A DNA stretch of 64,000 bases from Alteribacillus bidgolensis (GCF_002886255.1 NZ_KZ614149.1:2852001-2916000), one strand, 5' to 3'. Positions 16,887 through 26,151 are shown, numbered from the stretch's first letter. The notes: generated by a model from the sequence alone, not told the origin. Program-made: numbers and translations.

Positions 16887-16969
16887 TTTTATACTTTAGA
16901 AAAGTTTAACTTCGCTAAAAGATCAAAGTATATTGCCATAAGGACTCGACGGTAAGCCGAGTTTTTCTA
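16887..16969 (-). repeat. Dispersed hairpin repeat (CTCGGC family), copy 2
   Basis: Complement reads AGAAAAACTCGGCTTACCGT, CGAGTCCTTATGGCAATATA and ends TTAAACTTTTCTAAAGTATA. It has the same two ends and 5' hairpin as the copies at 14067 and 18434, with a different middle. Confidence 0.75.
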
Positions 16970-17206
16970 ATATAATTTGGTTGACTTTAAATATGTTTTA
17001 AATAAGGACTCTTTGACTCTACCAGCCAATTGTATTCATTCAATTGTCGGTCATGTTCTTAATATTCATTGTAAAAGTGTACCAATTAAAAATAATAAGT
17101 TTAAATATAAGGGAAAAGAGTTATCTGGTATGTTGAGACATCCTTTTTGTGCTGCTGAAAGTTAGCCATTTAGCAACAGAAAAGATATAACAAAGGTGGT
17201 TGTAAG

Positions 17207-17889
17207 ATGTTTCTCTCCATCTTTTTAAACCTTTTAGTTGGGCTGGTTGGTGTAGTAGTCATTACCCGGCTGCTCGGCAAAAAAGAGCTCTCTCAGGTAA
17301 CACCGCTCGACTTCGTTTATGCTTTAATTCTAGGGTAGAGGATGCCATTTATGATTCACAAGTACAGTTTTATCATGTTCTGTTTGCGCTGTCTTTGTGG
17401 GGATTGATGATTTGGATAGTCGAAACGATTACTCAAAAATTCGATAACCTGCGAACACTAATGAAAGGAAGCAGTTCTATCCTGATTGAAGACGGAAAAG
17501 TAAATACAAAAGCATTAAAAAAAGCCAAACTGGAAATGGAACAGCTTCGCACTCTCCTGAGAATGCAAGGCATTTTTTCTCTGAGGCAGGTCGAACATGC
17601 CGTCTTAGAAACGAGCGGAATGGTCAGCGTGATGGAGAAAGCTAGAGAAGAACCAGTCTCTAAAGGGGACGTGCTGGAAGATTATGAGAAAAATGTACCT
17701 ACCTATTTAGTAGTGGAAGAAAAGGACATAAATGATCGGAATTTAAAATTAATGGGCAAATCCAAGGAATGGCTGTTAGATGAGTTACAAAAGCTCAACT
17801 ATCATTTAGAGGATATTTACTTTGCAGAGTGGAGTAAAACAGACGGTTTTTTTATACAATCCTATCAGGAAACATCCAAAGAGAAATAA
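17207..17889 (+). pseudogene. DUF421 (YetF/YdfR-type) membrane protein, frameshifted
   Basis: The ATG at 17207 (AAAGGTGG upstream) opens 43 codons: membrane helix plus 'RLLGKKELSQVTPLDFVYALILG', the DUF421 signature, then TAG at 17336. From 17335 another frame continues VEDAIYDSQVQFYHVLFALS and runs to 17889 through the soluble DUF421 domain (GSSSILIEDGKVNTKALKKA, LLRMQGIFSLRQVEHAVLET). One missing base (or three n plus one) at about 17334 explains both. If it is a sequencing error the protein would have about 226 residues. The downstream piece from the ATG at 17395 lacks the first membrane helices. Confidence 0.85.
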
Positions 17890-18025
17890 AAATTTAAATA
17901 ATGTTAAAAATTTACGGAGGGGGCTGTTCTATTATTAAGGGCAGTCCCATCTAAATTCTAGTAACCCCTGATACCTTCCAACAAACTTTTATGGGGCCAT
18001 ACATTTTTTTATCACTGCTGCCTCA
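17890..18025. other. Short intergenic region with a GGGCTG hairpin
   Basis: Around 17922-17954 GGGGGCTG and a CAGTCCC-ended arm form a short hairpin of the same type as the MITE ends at 35141, probably serving as a terminator. Confidence 0.35.
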
Positions 18026-18337
18026 TTAGCGGGAGTAATTTTTGTACGTTTTATTTATATTATAACTGTCTTTGTCTTTCATTTCGTTGCGCAGGGTAGA
18101 GTTATGGATTAGTTTTAAGATAGGGCGTACGGTGAGAGTAAAGCTGGCAAGTAAATAAGCAACATTTCCAAAATTGGCTGTGGCTTGAAAAAAATTCAAG
18201 CAGCTTCCTAGGACAAATAAAAAACCGATGAGGATATCATTCAATGTCGTGATCAAGCGATATCTTTTTCGAAAAAAGACTCGGAATCTACCTGCTTTTA
18301 TATTCACATAGTGTTTCTCATCTTTTATGGCCGGCAT
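18026..18337 (-). CDS. yrhK: YrhK-family membrane protein
   Basis: 103 residues. 'GRFRVFFRKRYRLITTLNDILIGFLFVLGSCLNFF' and 'GNVAYLLASFTLTVRPILKLIH' are characteristic of YrhK-like proteins, with two membrane segments. The ATG at 18337 has AAAAGGAG upstream; an in-frame GTG at 18358 would precede that site. Monocistronic. Biochemical role unknown. Confidence 0.8.
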   Translation of the reverse strand: MPAIKDEKHYVNIKAGRFRVFFRKRYRLITTLNDILIGFLFVLGSCLNFFQATANFGNVAYLLASFTLTVRPILKLIHNSTLRNEMKDKDSYNINKTYKNYSR

Positions 18338-18433
18338 TTGTTCATCACTCCTTTTCACAAAATATGGTAATTTTCAGCTTGGATGTAAACATACTTGCCA
18401 TTTCTGCTTAGATACGGGAGTCAACTTTTATTT

Positions 18434-18530
18434 AAGAAAAACCGGCTTGCAGCCGGTCCTATGGCGGATGACGTAGTTTTACTTATACTTTAATTCTTTA
18501 ACACAGTTAAACATTCCTAAAGTATAAAAA
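18434..18530 (+). repeat. Dispersed hairpin repeat (CTCGGC family), copy 3
   Basis: Begins AAGAAAAACCGGCTTGCAGC, then CGGTCCTATGGCGGATGACG, and ends TTAAACATTCCTAAAGTATA. The 5' hairpin is kept by compensating changes (ACCGGC with GCCGGT instead of CTCGGC with GCCGAG). The rest of 18338-18826 shows no gene. Confidence 0.75.
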
Positions 18531-18826
18531 ATGGGTTGCTTTTTCATCTAGTATAGGAGAAAAAACCCCCTCATTTTTTAATGAAACCAGTATTAGCTTT
18601 AACTTCCCCTTTAAAGTACCGACTGCCCCCTCACTCATCTCCATAAATTATTTGTTAAGATTACTCACCCTCCATTGGAACTTTTATCCTTTTACACACA
18701 TAATTAAACCGGGTTTTATCCAAACTTTTTTAAAGGAATACTTTTTTGTTATTTTTCTGATTAAAACTTTTATGCTTCTAACCAAATAAAGCTGCCAGCA
18801 GGATGCTAAGCAGCTCTTAACTGAAA

Positions 18827-19772
18827 TTATTTTGTTATCTTTTCTAATTCCCGACTTACAGCTTCACCGACTTCTGCGGTTGAACTGCCGCCTCCCATAT
18901 CTGGTGTGAGCGTTTCGTTCTCTGTCATTACCTGTTCCATCGCCTGTAATATTCGTTTTCCCCAATCTTCATGGCCAAAGAAATCCATCATCTGGCTCGC
19001 TGACCAAATCGCTGCAAGCGGATTGGAGATTTGTTTTCCGGCAATATCCGGTGCGGAACCGTGAATCGGTTCAAACATAGAAGGATATTCTTTTGAAGGG
19101 TTAATATTGGCCCCAGCTGCTAAGCCCAAGCCTCCTGCAAGTCCGGCTCCGAGGTCTGTTATAATGTCGCCGAATAAATTGGAAGTGACAACGACTTCAA
19201 AACGGCCCGGGTCCTGAACAAAAAACATACTTGCTGCATCCACCAAATAAGAATACGTTTTCACATCAGGGTATTCTTTTCCTACTTCATCAAACACTTG
19301 GTCCCAAAACACCATTGAATAATTTAACGCGTTTCCTTTACTAATGCTTGTCAGTGTTCTTCCGGAACGACTCGCCTCTTCATAAGCATGGCGGATAATC
19401 CGCTCGGTTCCTATTCGTGAAAAAACGCCAGTCTGTAATACAACTTCTTCTGGCCCGTAAATTAACATACTGATCAAAGCTCTTTCGAATTTTTAAAAGC
19501 AGTTCCCAAAGAGAGATATGATCCGGTACACCAGGATAGCCGACAGCTCCCAAGTAAATCGCATCAAATTCCTTCAATTGATCAATACCATCGTCATCCA
19601 TCATTTTCCCATGCTTTGCGTAGTATTCACAGCCCCACGGAAAGGAAGTAAATTCAAAACGAATGCTGCCGTCTAGCTCTGCTGCCTTGTTTAACACGTT
19701 CATTCCTTGTTCTACCACTTCCGGCCCGATCCCGTCGCCGGGGATAACAGCTATTTTGTGTTTGCTGCTCAT
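18827..19772 (-). pseudogene. Tartrate dehydrogenase (YcsA/TtuC-type), internally deleted
   Basis: Beta-decarboxylating dehydrogenase of the isopropylmalate/tartrate type. The N-terminal part IAVIPGDGIGPEVVEQGMNV to 'RKSFDQYVNLR' is in one frame; the C-terminal part from GPEEVVLQTGVFSRIGTERI to the end ('NLFGDIITDLGAGLAGGLG', 'FEPIHGSAPDIAGK') is in another. At the joint around 19440-19470 the segment that normally carries 'VRENTEGEY' is missing, about 40 residues, and the frame shifts. The protein should be about 355 residues. The gene is therefore dead, though both halves are otherwise well preserved, which suggests a recent loss. Confidence 0.85.
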
Positions 19773-20027
19773 TATGTATAAATCCCCTTTCCTGAAATGT
19801 CTCCAATCCTATTATACACAAGTTTTCAGAAATGACAGGGCTTTCTTTATATAGGGGTGCAGGGTTTTGGACGAAGGCAAGGAATGAACAGCAGGAGCAG
19901 GTTCCGTACGGTGCGGATCCTGGTTCTGTTATTGCACACCAAACAGCAAAAATGACAGAAAATAATGGAATCCCTGTCCATTTCCACTTCCCGTTCAAAA
20001 AAGGACAACCAGTATACCTGGGTGTCC

Positions 20028-20483
20028 TTAATCCGAGTAGGAATGGCGCTTATCAATGGTGCCGTCCTCTTTATAAATAACGGCTTCAGTCCCTTTATTC
20101 TCTGCTACTTCTTTTGCACGTTCTATCGCATCCGGTTTTTTATCATACACTTTGTCTGGCTTTTTGGCTCCTTTTGCCTGTACCGCCCAGCCGTCTTCAT
20201 GAGAAACAACCATTTCTGCTCGGTCAAGAAGCTCCGGTCTGTTGTCATATTTTTTACCTTCTTCAGATCGTTCGGTGGGATCTTCCTCTACCATAAATTC
20301 CTCAATTTCATCTTTTGAAGCGTTATCGTGCCATTCTTTAGCCTGTTCGGTGGCGATTGGGATAGCCCGCCCTTTATCATAGCCTTCATCCACCATGGCA
20401 TTTGCAATGTCAATCGCTTTTTTACGAACTGCTTTATCAAGATTTTTCAACGATGATGGATAATCATTCATGGTCCATGGCAT
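20028..20483 (-). CDS. ydaT: YdaT-like stress protein (DUF2188 C-terminus)
   Basis: 151 residues. The N-terminal MPWTMNDYPSSLKNLDKAVR and KKAIDIANAMVDEGYDKGRA match B. subtilis YdaT, a general-stress (SigB) protein; the C-terminal 'GWAVQAKGAKKPDKVYDKKPDAIERAKEVAENKG' is a DUF2188 domain. GGAGGT precedes the ATG. A truncated second copy of the gene lies at 32465-32611, together with the same promoter region. Confidence 0.85.
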   Translation of the reverse strand: MPWTMNDYPSSLKNLDKAVRKKAIDIANAMVDEGYDKGRAIPIATEQAKEWHDNASKDEIEEFMVEEDPTERSEEGKKYDNRPELLDRAEMVVSHEDGWAVQAKGAKKPDKVYDKKPDAIERAKEVAENKGTEAVIYKEDGTIDKRHSYSD

Positions 20484-20690
20484 ACTATTCTACCTCCTCA
20501 GGGTTAGCCCAATTCATAAAATCTACACTATATTTGATATAACCAGTTTTCACATATATAAAACGTTATCCTTTTTTCATTATTTCCCTATCTCCATACG
20601 AATTTTCAAAAAACTATTGATGGAACCATTTTCTTTAAGGGGAGAAAAACATGAAAACAGCTTGCTTTGCAAAAGCAAATTCCACAGGTC
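20395..20690. repeat. Left direct repeat bounding the acid-sugar island
   Basis: Comprises the 5' half of ydaT, the shared promoter region (TATATTTGATATAACCAGTT, ATACGAATTTTC, AAAACTATTGAT) and a copy of the start of the PTS gene (AAGGGGAGAAAAACATGAAA, reading MKTACFAKANS) that stops being homologous after about 12 codons. The matching copy is at 32510-32825. Identity is partial, so the duplication is old. Confidence 0.75.
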
Positions 20691-20824
20691 TTCTTTGTAG
20701 AAGTGTTGAAAAGACAGCATTAAAATTCTCGCTTAATCTTTACGAAATACAAGCTGTATCACCTAATAATCAATCTACTTCTAATTCATTACCTGTTTTT
20801 CAATTCCGACTTCTTTAATTGAAA

Positions 20825-20860
20825 AAAGACCCAGTCATACTAGATGCGACTAAGGTCTTT
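20825..20860 (-). terminator. Terminator behind the PrpR-like regulator gene
   Basis: Minus strand AAAGACCTTAGTCGCATC pairs with GTATGACTGGGTCTTT, then TTTTC. Six bases beyond the stop codon of the regulator. Confidence 0.7.
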
Positions 20861-20866
20861 TCAGGG

Positions 20867-22582
20867 TCAATTTTTAAGCTTTCTCCATAAAGTAGAGCGG
20901 TTGATTCCAAGACGCTCTGCTACTTTGGTTTGGTTATAGTCTTCCTCTTTCATGACGTGTTCAATAATATCATGTTCTAGTTCAGCTAGTGTTTTGTTCG
21001 CTGGAATGTCCATGGTGGCATACTCATTTTCTGATTCATTTGTCTTCAAATCCGTGCGTGTTATATACGGACCGTCAGATTGTTTGATAGCGTTTTTTAT
21101 AATAAGACGTAAATCATTTAAATTATTTTCCCAGTCTTTTTCCTTCAATGCTTTGTATGCCTCATCATTCAGGCCTATAATTTGTTTTCCAAACACTGCA
21201 TTGTATTGGGCAATATAGGGTAAGGTAAATGTTTTTATATGTTCAAATCTCTCGCGCAGTGCTGGAATGGTTAATACTTGTTCGTTTTGAAATACGGTAT
21301 CCACTACATGACGGTCTTCTGCCGCGAAAACCAATACAGCCCGGCTTTCAGCAGCTAATGCAAGCCAGTGTTGTATTTGTGCTGGCTCAACGTATTCCCA
21401 CCCTTTTATATAAAGGACGCCATTGTTTACTTTTATGGTTTCTTGAATCAGTAACAAACTATCTTCACTAATGGATTCTCGTATGGTTATTTCTTTTTTA
21501 GAGGCGGAGAAATCATAGAGCTCGGAATGAATCGCAGAAGCAATGGTTCTTTTGCCCGTGCCTTTTTCCCCAACAATGGCGAGAGATCGAAACTGTTTCA
21601 CTGTATCGATCACTTCAGGAACGTCCATGCCCTCTGGCAGAAGAATATGCTGAAAAGAGGTTATCGTCGTTTCTAATGGCAGGACCGCCAAATCTGTCCG
21701 ATTGATAGAGAAACGCCGCTCTTCTTCGAGCTTTATATAAAATAACTTCTCCCCGTTTTGGTGCAATTGCTCGCCTTGGGCTTCCCATCTTTTATTAGCA
21801 AATACGACCCACTCATGGATTTGGCCTTCTTTCATAAGCTTCACCCAGACGTCTCGTAATTTTTTCGGCCACTTATCTATTTCGGCTGTCAGCAGATAGT
21901 CTTGCAGAAAATGAGTGCCGGCATGGTTTTCAAACGTAATTTCCCCTTCTTCGTTAAATAATACCAGGGGTTCTTTGACGTTATGCAGCAGGTGCTGAAA
22001 ACCTTGAAGTATTTGCTGCTGCCTATGCATTAAGTTTGCGGATGTTTTAGCCTGTTCCACCGCTTCCTCAATGGCTTCTATCCCTGAATTAATTAAAATA
22101 CCAGTCATGCCCAGCCTTTCTGCTTGCCGAACGGTGATTGTGTCTCCTATTACTGTCGACACGCCGCGTGTTTTGGCATCTTGAACGACTGGCAGCACTT
22201 CTTCTGAACTATATATGGTCGTGTAAGGAATATGAATATTTAATATATCCATCATTTCTTGAAAGCCGCTGCAAACGTTAGGGAAACCTATAAGCTCCAC
22301 GCTCTCACCCCATTGTCTGGCCATCATAATCAGTCTTAAAATATCATAGCCAGACACACCGATTTCAATGACCGGCAATGTCGTATGTTCCCGGATAAGC
22401 TGAGCGGTACCCCCACGACTAATAATCGTTTGGAAGCCTTCTTTCTCCATTTCAGCTAAAGGCGTTAGTGCTTCTCGTAAATCCCCAGTTTCCACGCGAA
22501 TGGTAAGATGGTTATTATTCACTTCTAGAGACTTTGCCCTTTGAGCCATCCCTTCATAAGGAGCGATTATTCCTATTTTCAT
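20867..22582 (-). CDS. PrpR-type regulator with degenerate AAA domain and Fis HTH
   Basis: 571 residues. Residues 1-180 form a PrpR N-terminal receptor domain ('TIISRGGTAQLIREHTTLPVIEIGVSGYDIL', 'GVSTVIGDTITVRQAERLGMTGILI'). A PAS-like segment follows ('EPLVLFNEEGEITFENHAG'). The AAA region keeps Walker A (VGEKGTGKRTIA) but is short and lacks the GAFTGA loop that contacts sigma-54. The end is a Fis helix-turn-helix ('KTLAELEHDIIEHVMKEEDYNQTKVAERLGINRSTLWRKL'). It is thus likely a sigma-54-independent regulator. It closes the pdxA2-kinase-dehydrogenase-aldolase row and presumably controls the island. Confidence 0.85.
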   Translation of the reverse strand: MKIGIIAPYEGMAQRAKSLEVNNNHLTIRVETGDLREALTPLAEMEKEGFQTIISRGGTAQLIREHTTLPVIEIGVSGYDILRLIMMARQWGESVELIGFPNVCSGFQEMMDILNIHIPYTTIYSSEEVLPVVQDAKTRGVSTVIGDTITVRQAERLGMTGILINSGIEAIEEAVEQAKTSANLMHRQQQILQGFQHLLHNVKEPLVLFNEEGEITFENHAGTHFLQDYLLTAEIDKWPKKLRDVWVKLMKEGQIHEWVVFANKRWEAQGEQLHQNGEKLFYIKLEEERRFSINRTDLAVLPLETTITSFQHILLPEGMDVPEVIDTVKQFRSLAIVGEKGTGKRTIASAIHSELYDFSASKKEITIRESISEDSLLLIQETIKVNNGVLYIKGWEYVEPAQIQHWLALAAESRAVLVFAAEDRHVVDTVFQNEQVLTIPALRERFEHIKTFTLPYIAQYNAVFGKQIIGLNDEAYKALKEKDWENNLNDLRLIIKNAIKQSDGPYITRTDLKTNESENEYATMDIPANKTLAELEHDIIEHVMKEEDYNQTKVAERLGINRSTLWRKLKN

Positions 22583-22637
22583 TCCATTCTCCCCTACTAT
22601 TCATTCATATTGTGGTCATTATAACGAATAATTAGAA

Positions 22638-22665
22638 GGAAAAGGAATCACCCTCTTCCTTTTCC
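22638..22665. other. Stem-loop between pdxA2 and the regulator gene
   Basis: Perfect 10-bp stem GGAAAAGGAA / TTCCTTTTCC with an 8-base loop. On the minus strand it is not followed by a T-run, so it is more likely an mRNA-stability or partial-termination element than a strong terminator. Confidence 0.5.
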
Positions 22666-22669
22666 ATTT

Positions 22670-23680
22670 TCAGGTTATCGATTGTTTTGGTGCCAGTTCT
22701 GCTGCATTATATATAGCAGCTACCAGACTTTGATGATCGGCAATGTTTTTGCCTGCGATGTCAAAAGCCGTTCCGTGATCTACCGACGTGCGAATGACTC
22801 CACCATTAAGGCCTACTGTAATATTGATTCCAGCTTCAAGCCCTAGCACTTTCACGGGGCCGTGGCCTTGGTCGTGGTAAGCGGCTACAACGATGTCATA
22901 GTCGCCGCGGGCTGCTCGGAAAAATAGAGTATCTGCCGGGCTAGGCCCTACGACATTGATTCCTTCGCCTTGCGCTTTTTCAATACCAGGAACCATTTGG
23001 TTTTCTTCTTCCCCATATCCAAACAGTCCGTTTTCTCCTGCGTGAGGATTAATGCCGCATACAGCAATCGAAGGATCTTCGTTTCCAGATGCTTTTAACG
23101 TCTCGTGCGCAAGCTTAACGACCTCATACGTCCGTTCCGGCGTAATACTTTCTATCGCATCTTTTAACCCTACGTGTGTTGTTAAATGAATCACTTTCAG
23201 GTTAGGAGCGGATAACATCATTGAATAGTTGTCTGTATTCGTTAAAGAAGCTAAAATTTCTGTATGCCCCGGATATTTGTAACCGCCTTTTTGCATTGCT
23301 TCCTTATTTAAAGGAGCTGTACAAATAGCGTTGATATGCTGATCCTTGGCAAGATTAACCGCTTTTTCTACAAACAAATACGCATGCTTCCCAGCTTCTG
23401 CACTCACTTGTCCTTTTGGAATGTCCTGGGACATATTCCCGACCTGTAAACAATTTAGGGTACCCGTTTCAAACTGAGCTTCTTCTACCGCTTCGACTTT
23501 GTTTATAGATGCGTCTATATTTACAATCTCGAGGACTTGTTGTAAATAAAACGCGTCTCCAATAATCAGCGGCCGTACTTTTTCGTACAGATTGTTTTCT
23601 AAAAGCGCTTTTACTATGATCTCCGGCCCTACTCCGGCCACGTCGCCCATAGTTATACCGATAATTGGTTTTGTGCGCAT
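22670..23680 (-). CDS. pdxA2: PdxA2-type 4-phospho-D-threonate/erythronate dehydrogenase
   Basis: Member of the PdxA family (336 residues): ITMGDVAGVGPEIIVKALLE, 'GHTEILASLTNTDNYSMML', 'AAYHDQGHGPVKVLG' and 'RTSVDHGTAFDIAGK' carry the metal and phosphate ligands. Next to a DUF1537 kinase, PdxA2 proteins oxidise and decarboxylate 4-phospho-D-threonate or -erythronate to dihydroxyacetone phosphate, so this is catabolic and not vitamin B6 synthesis. The ATG at 23680 overlaps the TGA of the kinase gene (TGATG). Confidence 0.9.
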   Translation of the reverse strand: MRTKPIIGITMGDVAGVGPEIIVKALLENNLYEKVRPLIIGDAFYLQQVLEIVNIDASINKVEAVEEAQFETGTLNCLQVGNMSQDIPKGQVSAEAGKHAYLFVEKAVNLAKDQHINAICTAPLNKEAMQKGGYKYPGHTEILASLTNTDNYSMMLSAPNLKVIHLTTHVGLKDAIESITPERTYEVVKLAHETLKASGNEDPSIAVCGINPHAGENGLFGYGEEENQMVPGIEKAQGEGINVVGPSPADTLFFRAARGDYDIVVAAYHDQGHGPVKVLGLEAGINITVGLNGGVIRTSVDHGTAFDIAGKNIADHQSLVAAIYNAAELAPKQSIT

Positions 23681-24954
23681 CAATATAATACCCCCCTCTC
23701 CGATTTTTCCAAAGCATGTAAAAATACGTCTTTTCCCCCAAAACCGCCTGCTTTTGTGATGACAAATACAGGGTCATCCTCTTGGGCTTGACCGATGGGG
23801 ATTCCATTTTCTAATTCGTCAATCAGTTTTAATTGATCCCATTTATTTTGCCTGCAGACGGCTTTTGCAATATCGCCGCCTGATAAAAAGTACCATTTAA
23901 ATGCAGCGGTAGAACGTAATTGCTTCACTAAGTTTCCGAGTGCATTTGCAATTTCTCTGGAAGCATCTTTTATTTCCATGTTTCGCTTTTTCAACGCATG
24001 CTGTAAAGACTCCCAAGTATCTTCGTCATACAATGTATATAGCACTACATGCTTTCCATTTGCTCCTTTTTCGAATTGCCGTTTCACGTCATTCCATGTC
24101 TCTGTGTAATCAAATAACAGCGAGGTCGGATGCACGGCAATATGGCACATGTTGTCAGCCTTTTTCAACTGCTCTAACTGCAATCTCGTCACTTGATTAA
24201 TGCTTCCAATCGTAAACAGAAACCTTCCTGCTTCCATTTTCGTTTTATCCGTCTCATTTTTTTCTTGGGATAAGCAAGCTTTCGCCACAGACGGCATTAA
24301 TCCTGCCGACCCTGCCCAGGAAAATCGGTATGAAGAATTGGTTAAAACTTGAACAACTCTCTCGATATCTTCATCTTTCTTTGCATCAAAGGTTATATAG
24401 CGTTTGTTTTCGCCATCGTTTTTTTTTAAAGCGTCCTTCCACTGCTTATCCGTCCAATCAGGCGAGCCGTGCCATAAATCGTGGGCAGACTGCCTATTAA
24501 TGATCGTTTTGATCGAAGCGGTGTCAAAAGGAGGACCAGGATAATTTTTAATATGGCTTCTATCTAATGGTTTATCTTTTACGTACAGTTCCCCGTTTTT
24601 TACAAAACGTCCAGCAGAAGGATAGGCTGGGTTGATAACAATGAAATCAGGTGAGCATGTATCGTAAATAGCGTCGAGCTCTGCGCCGATGTTTCCCCGC
24701 ATGGTAGAATCTATTTTTTTATAGACAACGTCGGGGAGATACTGCTGTACCGTGTTCATGACTTGCTTTACTTTATGGTATGAAGCCATCGAGGCATCTG
24801 CCCTTGAATCTGTATCTACAACAACCACTTCATGTTTATGAAGGCCTTTTAAATCTCCATCTACTAGGACGGTCGGATTATACCCAACATCCAGTAACTG
24901 CACCCCTGAATCATTTGCTCCTGTTAAATCGTCAGCTATTATACATAAATCCAT
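23680..24954 (-). CDS. Four-carbon acid sugar kinase (DUF1537; D-threonate/D-erythronate kinase type)
   Basis: 424 residues with an N-terminal DUF1537 domain ('CIIADDLTGANDSGVQLLDVGYNPTVLVD', 'YKKIDSTMRGNIGAELDAI') and a C-terminal nucleotide-binding domain ('FLSGGDIAKAVC', 'VFVITKAGGFGGKDVFLHALE'). The family (DtnK, DenK, LtnK, OtnK) phosphorylates C4 sugar acids at O4 or O3. Translational coupling to pdxA2 supports D-threonate or D-erythronate chemistry. The exact substrate cannot be read from the sequence. Confidence 0.9.
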   Translation of the reverse strand: MDLCIIADDLTGANDSGVQLLDVGYNPTVLVDGDLKGLHKHEVVVVDTDSRADASMASYHKVKQVMNTVQQYLPDVVYKKIDSTMRGNIGAELDAIYDTCSPDFIVINPAYPSAGRFVKNGELYVKDKPLDRSHIKNYPGPPFDTASIKTIINRQSAHDLWHGSPDWTDKQWKDALKKNDGENKRYITFDAKKDEDIERVVQVLTNSSYRFSWAGSAGLMPSVAKACLSQEKNETDKTKMEAGRFLFTIGSINQVTRLQLEQLKKADNMCHIAVHPTSLLFDYTETWNDVKRQFEKGANGKHVVLYTLYDEDTWESLQHALKKRNMEIKDASREIANALGNLVKQLRSTAAFKWYFLSGGDIAKAVCRQNKWDQLKLIDELENGIPIGQAQEDDPVFVITKAGGFGGKDVFLHALEKSERGVLY

Positions 24955-24999
24955 TCGTTCACCCTCCCCCTATCCATATATTTCAATTTCTCTCTCAAT

Positions 25000-26151
25000 T
25001 TAGAGGAGCAAACGACGATAGATCATTTCAATCTCTTCGACACTCATTTGCTTAGGGTTATTATCCATTAACCGCTTCACGTTGGATGCTGCTACGGCAA
25101 GGTCTGGAACATCTTCTTCTTTTACACCGTAAGCGCTTAAGTCCTGCGGGATTTCCAGCTCAGCTGTTAACGACCGAATGCTTTCGAGCACATCACTGGC
25201 ATTGCCGCTTTTCGATAATGACGTTTCCTGTGCAATTGTTTCCAAACGTTCTTCAACAGAATCATAGTTAAATTCCATCACGTGCGGCAGCAGCATAGAA
25301 TTAGCTACCCCATGTGTAACACCAAACGAACCGCCAATCAGATATGCCATCGCATGAACTGCTGCCGTTCCAGCTGCACTTAAAGCCATTCCGCCAAGCA
25401 TAGAACCTAGCAGCATATTTTCTCTCGCCGTTTCATTCTTGCCGTTGTGGTAAGCTTCCAAAATGTTATCACTGATTAATTTCATGCTCTCCATCGCAAA
25501 CATGTCACTAAGAGGATTGGCTTTATTTGAAATATACGATTCTAAAGAATGAGTAAATGCATCCATTCCTGTTGCTGCTGTAATAGACTTAGGAAGCTCC
25601 AGCGTCAAGGATGCATCTAAATACACTTGCTGCGGAAGAAAGTACTGGCTTACAACCCCAACTTTCAATTCTTCTGCTGGCAGCGTTAAAATAGAATTCG
25701 GTGTCACTTCTGATCCCGTTCCTGAAGTCGATGGGATCAGAACCATTGGAACACCCGGCTTTTGTATTTGTTCAATGCCCATCATGTCCCGAACGGACTG
25801 CTCATTTGTGTGGCATACAGCAAAAAACTTCGTTACATCTAATACACTGCCTCCGCCAATGCCAATCATCGCGTCATATTGGTCTTGGTTGATTTCTTCC
25901 ACTGCCTCTTCCACATAATGAATGGTAGGTTCTGGCGTAACATCCGAACGAACCGTAGATGTAACGCCAGCACTTGATAACGCTTCTTGCAGGGTATCAA
26001 CATAGCCGAACTTCAACATAGAAGGCTGGGCAATAATCAACACATTCTTGATATCTCCCGGAAGCTGATGAATATTATCTTTAATCGTTTTTAGGGCTCT
26101 AACCCCAGTAAAAATCCGGTCGGCACTGCGAAATTGATAAAAGTTCGTCAT
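25000..26151 (-). CDS. Iron-containing alcohol dehydrogenase
   Basis: 383 residues, group III dehydrogenase. 'DAMIGIGGGSVLDVTKFFAV' binds NAD(P), 'STSGTGSEVTPNSILT' and the metal-binding block 'GMDAFTHSLESYISNKANPLSD...AVHAMAYLIGGSFGVTHGVANSMLLPHVM' contain the three His and one Asp ligands. Located between the aldolase and kinase genes, so it probably oxidises or reduces a hydroxy or aldehyde intermediate of the acid-sugar pathway. Confidence 0.9.
   Translation of the reverse strand: MTNFYQFRSADRIFTGVRALKTIKDNIHQLPGDIKNVLIIAQPSMLKFGYVDTLQEALSSAGVTSTVRSDVTPEPTIHYVEEAVEEINQDQYDAMIGIGGGSVLDVTKFFAVCHTNEQSVRDMMGIEQIQKPGVPMVLIPSTSGTGSEVTPNSILTLPAEELKVGVVSQYFLPQQVYLDASLTLELPKSITAATGMDAFTHSLESYISNKANPLSDMFAMESMKLISDNILEAYHNGKNETARENMLLGSMLGGMALSAAGTAAVHAMAYLIGGSFGVTHGVANSMLLPHVMEFNYDSVEERLETIAQETSLSKSGNASDVLESIRSLTAELEIPQDLSAYGVKEEDVPDLAVAASNVKRLMDNNPKQMSVEEIEMIYRRLLL

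Noticed and set aside
14067..18530. CRISPR array
   Set aside because: The repeats are three, kilobases apart, in both orientations and with internal hairpins; no regular spacers and no cas genes.
19832..20080. 82-codon plus-strand open frame ending in LGVLNPSRNGA
   Set aside because: No clear ribosome binding site, overlaps the end of ydaT, and no recognisable family. It may hold a relic, but I could not support one.
22670..23680. Vitamin B6 gene pdxA
   Set aside because: Translationally coupled to a DUF1537 kinase; bacilli make PLP by PdxST.
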